From positions 1 through 6,000 of the forward strand of contig CAKTRT010000039.1 in NCBI GenBank assembly GCA_934597535.1: 6,000 bases of DNA, in the 5' to 3' direction. The DNA is from an uncultured Oscillospiraceae bacterium. GTDB lineage: Bacteria; Bacillota; Clostridia; Oscillospirales; Oscillospiraceae. Every line of letters starts with the position of its first letter. Position 1 is the first letter of the stretch. A model generated the notes under the pieces. The model had not been told where the DNA came from. It saw only the letters and a program-made list of their open reading frames with translations, and did not search any database. Shown here piece by piece: positions 4,937 to 6,000 of this stretch. The position numbers and the translations under genes were made by a program.

Positions 4937-6000
4937 TCAATCCTTCGCGCTCAGTGCAACCGCATGCCTCACAAAGCTCATCGGCGGCACATAGTGCGGC
5001 AGCTTCATCTTGAATGCCGTCTGCGGCGTGCGCGGCTCGTAGAGCGCAAAACCCTCAAGATCGTGCATCACGGGCGCGGTCAAGGTGAACGGGCGGCTGT
5101 CGGGGCCGACGAGTTCGATCTCGTCGCCCGCGGCAAACTTGTTGCGCAGCGACAGCGTCGCGTTGCCCTGCTCGTCGCAATCCGTTACGACCGCGCAGAC
5201 CTGCCAGTCGCGGATGTAGCGGGAATTGGCGTAATACTGCCCCGGCTGGCCGTAGTAAAAGCCCGTGGAATAATGGCGGTGGCTGACATGCTCTACCTCA
5301 TCGCGCCATACGGGGTCGACTTCCCTGCCCGCTGCCACATCGTCGAGCACGTGGCGGTACGCGCCCGTCACGATGGCGGCGTAGTAGGCGGACTTTGCGC
5401 GGCCCTCGATCTTGATGCAGTCGATGCCCGCGTCCATGATGTCATCCAGATGGTCGATCATGCACATATCGCGCGAGTTCATGATGTAGGTCCCCTTCTC
5501 ATCCTCGAAGACGGGGAAATATTCGCCCGGGCGCTTTTCCTCCATCAGCGCGTACTGATAGCGGCAGGGCTGGGCGCACTGGCCGCGGTTACTGTCGCGG
5601 CCGGTCATATAGTTCGAGAGCAGGCATCTGCCCGAATAGCTCACGCACATCGCGCCGTGGCAGAAGGTCTCGATCTCCAGTTCCGCAGGGATCTTCGCCC
5701 GCATTTCGCGAATTTCCTGTAAAGATACTTCCCTTGCCAGCACCACTCGTTTCGCGCCTAAATCGTACCACGCGCGGGCGCACTCGTAGTTGGCGATGGA
5801 CTGCTGCGTGGAGATGTGACGCTCACACTTCGGCGCGTACTTCCCCGCAAGCGTGAACGCGCCGAGGTCGGCCAAAATAAGCGCGTCGACACCTGCGTCG
5901 TTCAAACGCTCCAAGTGCTCGGGCAGGCGCGCGACCTCGTCGTTGCGCGGCATCGTATTCACCGTCACGTGGACGCGCACACCGTGGTCGTGCGCGAACT
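4937..6000 (-). CDS. U32-family protein, TrhP-type (tRNA 5-hydroxyuridine formation), 5' end outside window
   Basis: About 354 residues of the C-terminal part are visible; the reading frame is open through position 6000 (…FAHDHGVRV) and the true start lies outside. Family members are about 400-420 residues, so only some 50-70 are missing. The U32 signature ETFCHGAMCVSYSGRC is encoded at about 5671-5624, followed by GQCAQPC (to 5564). The four cysteines at 5647, 5626, 5578 and 5566 match those that hold the iron-sulphur cluster in E. coli TrhP, in the same HGALC...GRC...C...C spacing. TrhP (formerly YegQ) and its B. subtilis homologues take part in prephenate-dependent hydroxylation of uridine 34 in tRNA; older annotations call the family collagenase-like peptidases. 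The C-terminal region has the usual RNKFAAGDEIELVGP beta-barrel motif. RlhA, which modifies 23S rRNA, is a relative but is longer. A MazG-like gene follows 14 bases later. Family is certain; the TrhP role is inferred from motif similarity. Confidence 0.93.
   Translation of the reverse strand, partial: FAHDHGVRVHVTVNTMPRNDEVARLPEHLERLNDAGVDALILADLGAFTLAGKYAPKCERHISTQQSIANYECARAWYDLGAKRVVLAREVSLQEIREMRAKIPAELEIETFCHGAMCVSYSGRCLLSNYMTGRDSNRGQCAQPCRYQYALMEEKRPGEYFPVFEDEKGTYIMNSRDMCMIDHLDDIMDAGIDCIKIEGRAKSAYYAAIVTGAYRHVLDDVAAGREVDPVWRDEVEHVSHRHYSTGFYYGQPGQYYANSRYIRDWQVCAVVTDCDEQGNATLSLRNKFAAGDEIELVGPDSRPFTLTAPVMHDLEGFALYEPRTPQTAFKMKLPHYVPPMSFVRHAVALSAKD

Noticed and set aside
4892..5722. 276-codon plus-strand open frame
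   Set aside because: It is antisense to the U32 gene, whose cysteine signature is unmistakable; no ribosome binding site or family pattern supports the plus frame.
5978..5980. GTG at 5980 as the start of the U32 gene
   Set aside because: The frame stays open upstream to the window edge and the residues there continue the conserved family sequence, so the start lies outside.

Overview
The window looks like chromosomal DNA of a GC-rich member of the Clostridia/Firmicutes. The evidence is a canonical T-box leader, AAGGAG-type ribosome binding sites, strong sigma-A-like promoters, intrinsic terminators with U-tracts, and two lipoproteins with Gram-positive-style signal peptides. The alanyl-tRNA synthetase N-terminus also has the form seen in this group. 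Genus cannot be fixed from the sequence. No mobile element, CRISPR array, tRNA or rRNA was found.

Layout. Positions 1-1469 (minus strand) hold one apparent transcription unit. It has a perfect TTGACA/TATAAT promoter, a complete T-box riboswitch with a probable alanine specifier (GCA), a small DUF3887-like lipoprotein, a chloramphenicol-acetyltransferase-fold protein, and the first 24 codons of alaS. Lipoprotein and acetyltransferase overlap by ATGA, and alaS starts 29 bases after the acetyltransferase. Uncharged tRNA-Ala would therefore be expected to switch on alaS together with two genes that have no known part in aminoacylation. Positions 1470-2590 hold a divergent promoter and a ten-segment EamA/DMT-type transporter, closed by a long hairpin terminator. 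Positions 2600-4486 (minus) encode a 628-residue lipoprotein: a PstS-like periplasmic-binding domain followed by about 320 residues of beta-rich sequence with weak WG-repeat character. Positions 4538-6000 (minus) hold a two-gene unit ending at a strong terminator: a U32 protein of the TrhP (tRNA uridine hydroxylation) type, cut by the window edge, then a MazG-like nucleotide pyrophosphohydrolase.

The point most worth following is the tRNA-Ala-sensing leader separated from alaS by a secreted lipoprotein and an acetyltransferase homologue. The second is the binding-protein fusion that has no ABC permease or ATPase beside it. The rest is ordinary core-genome content.
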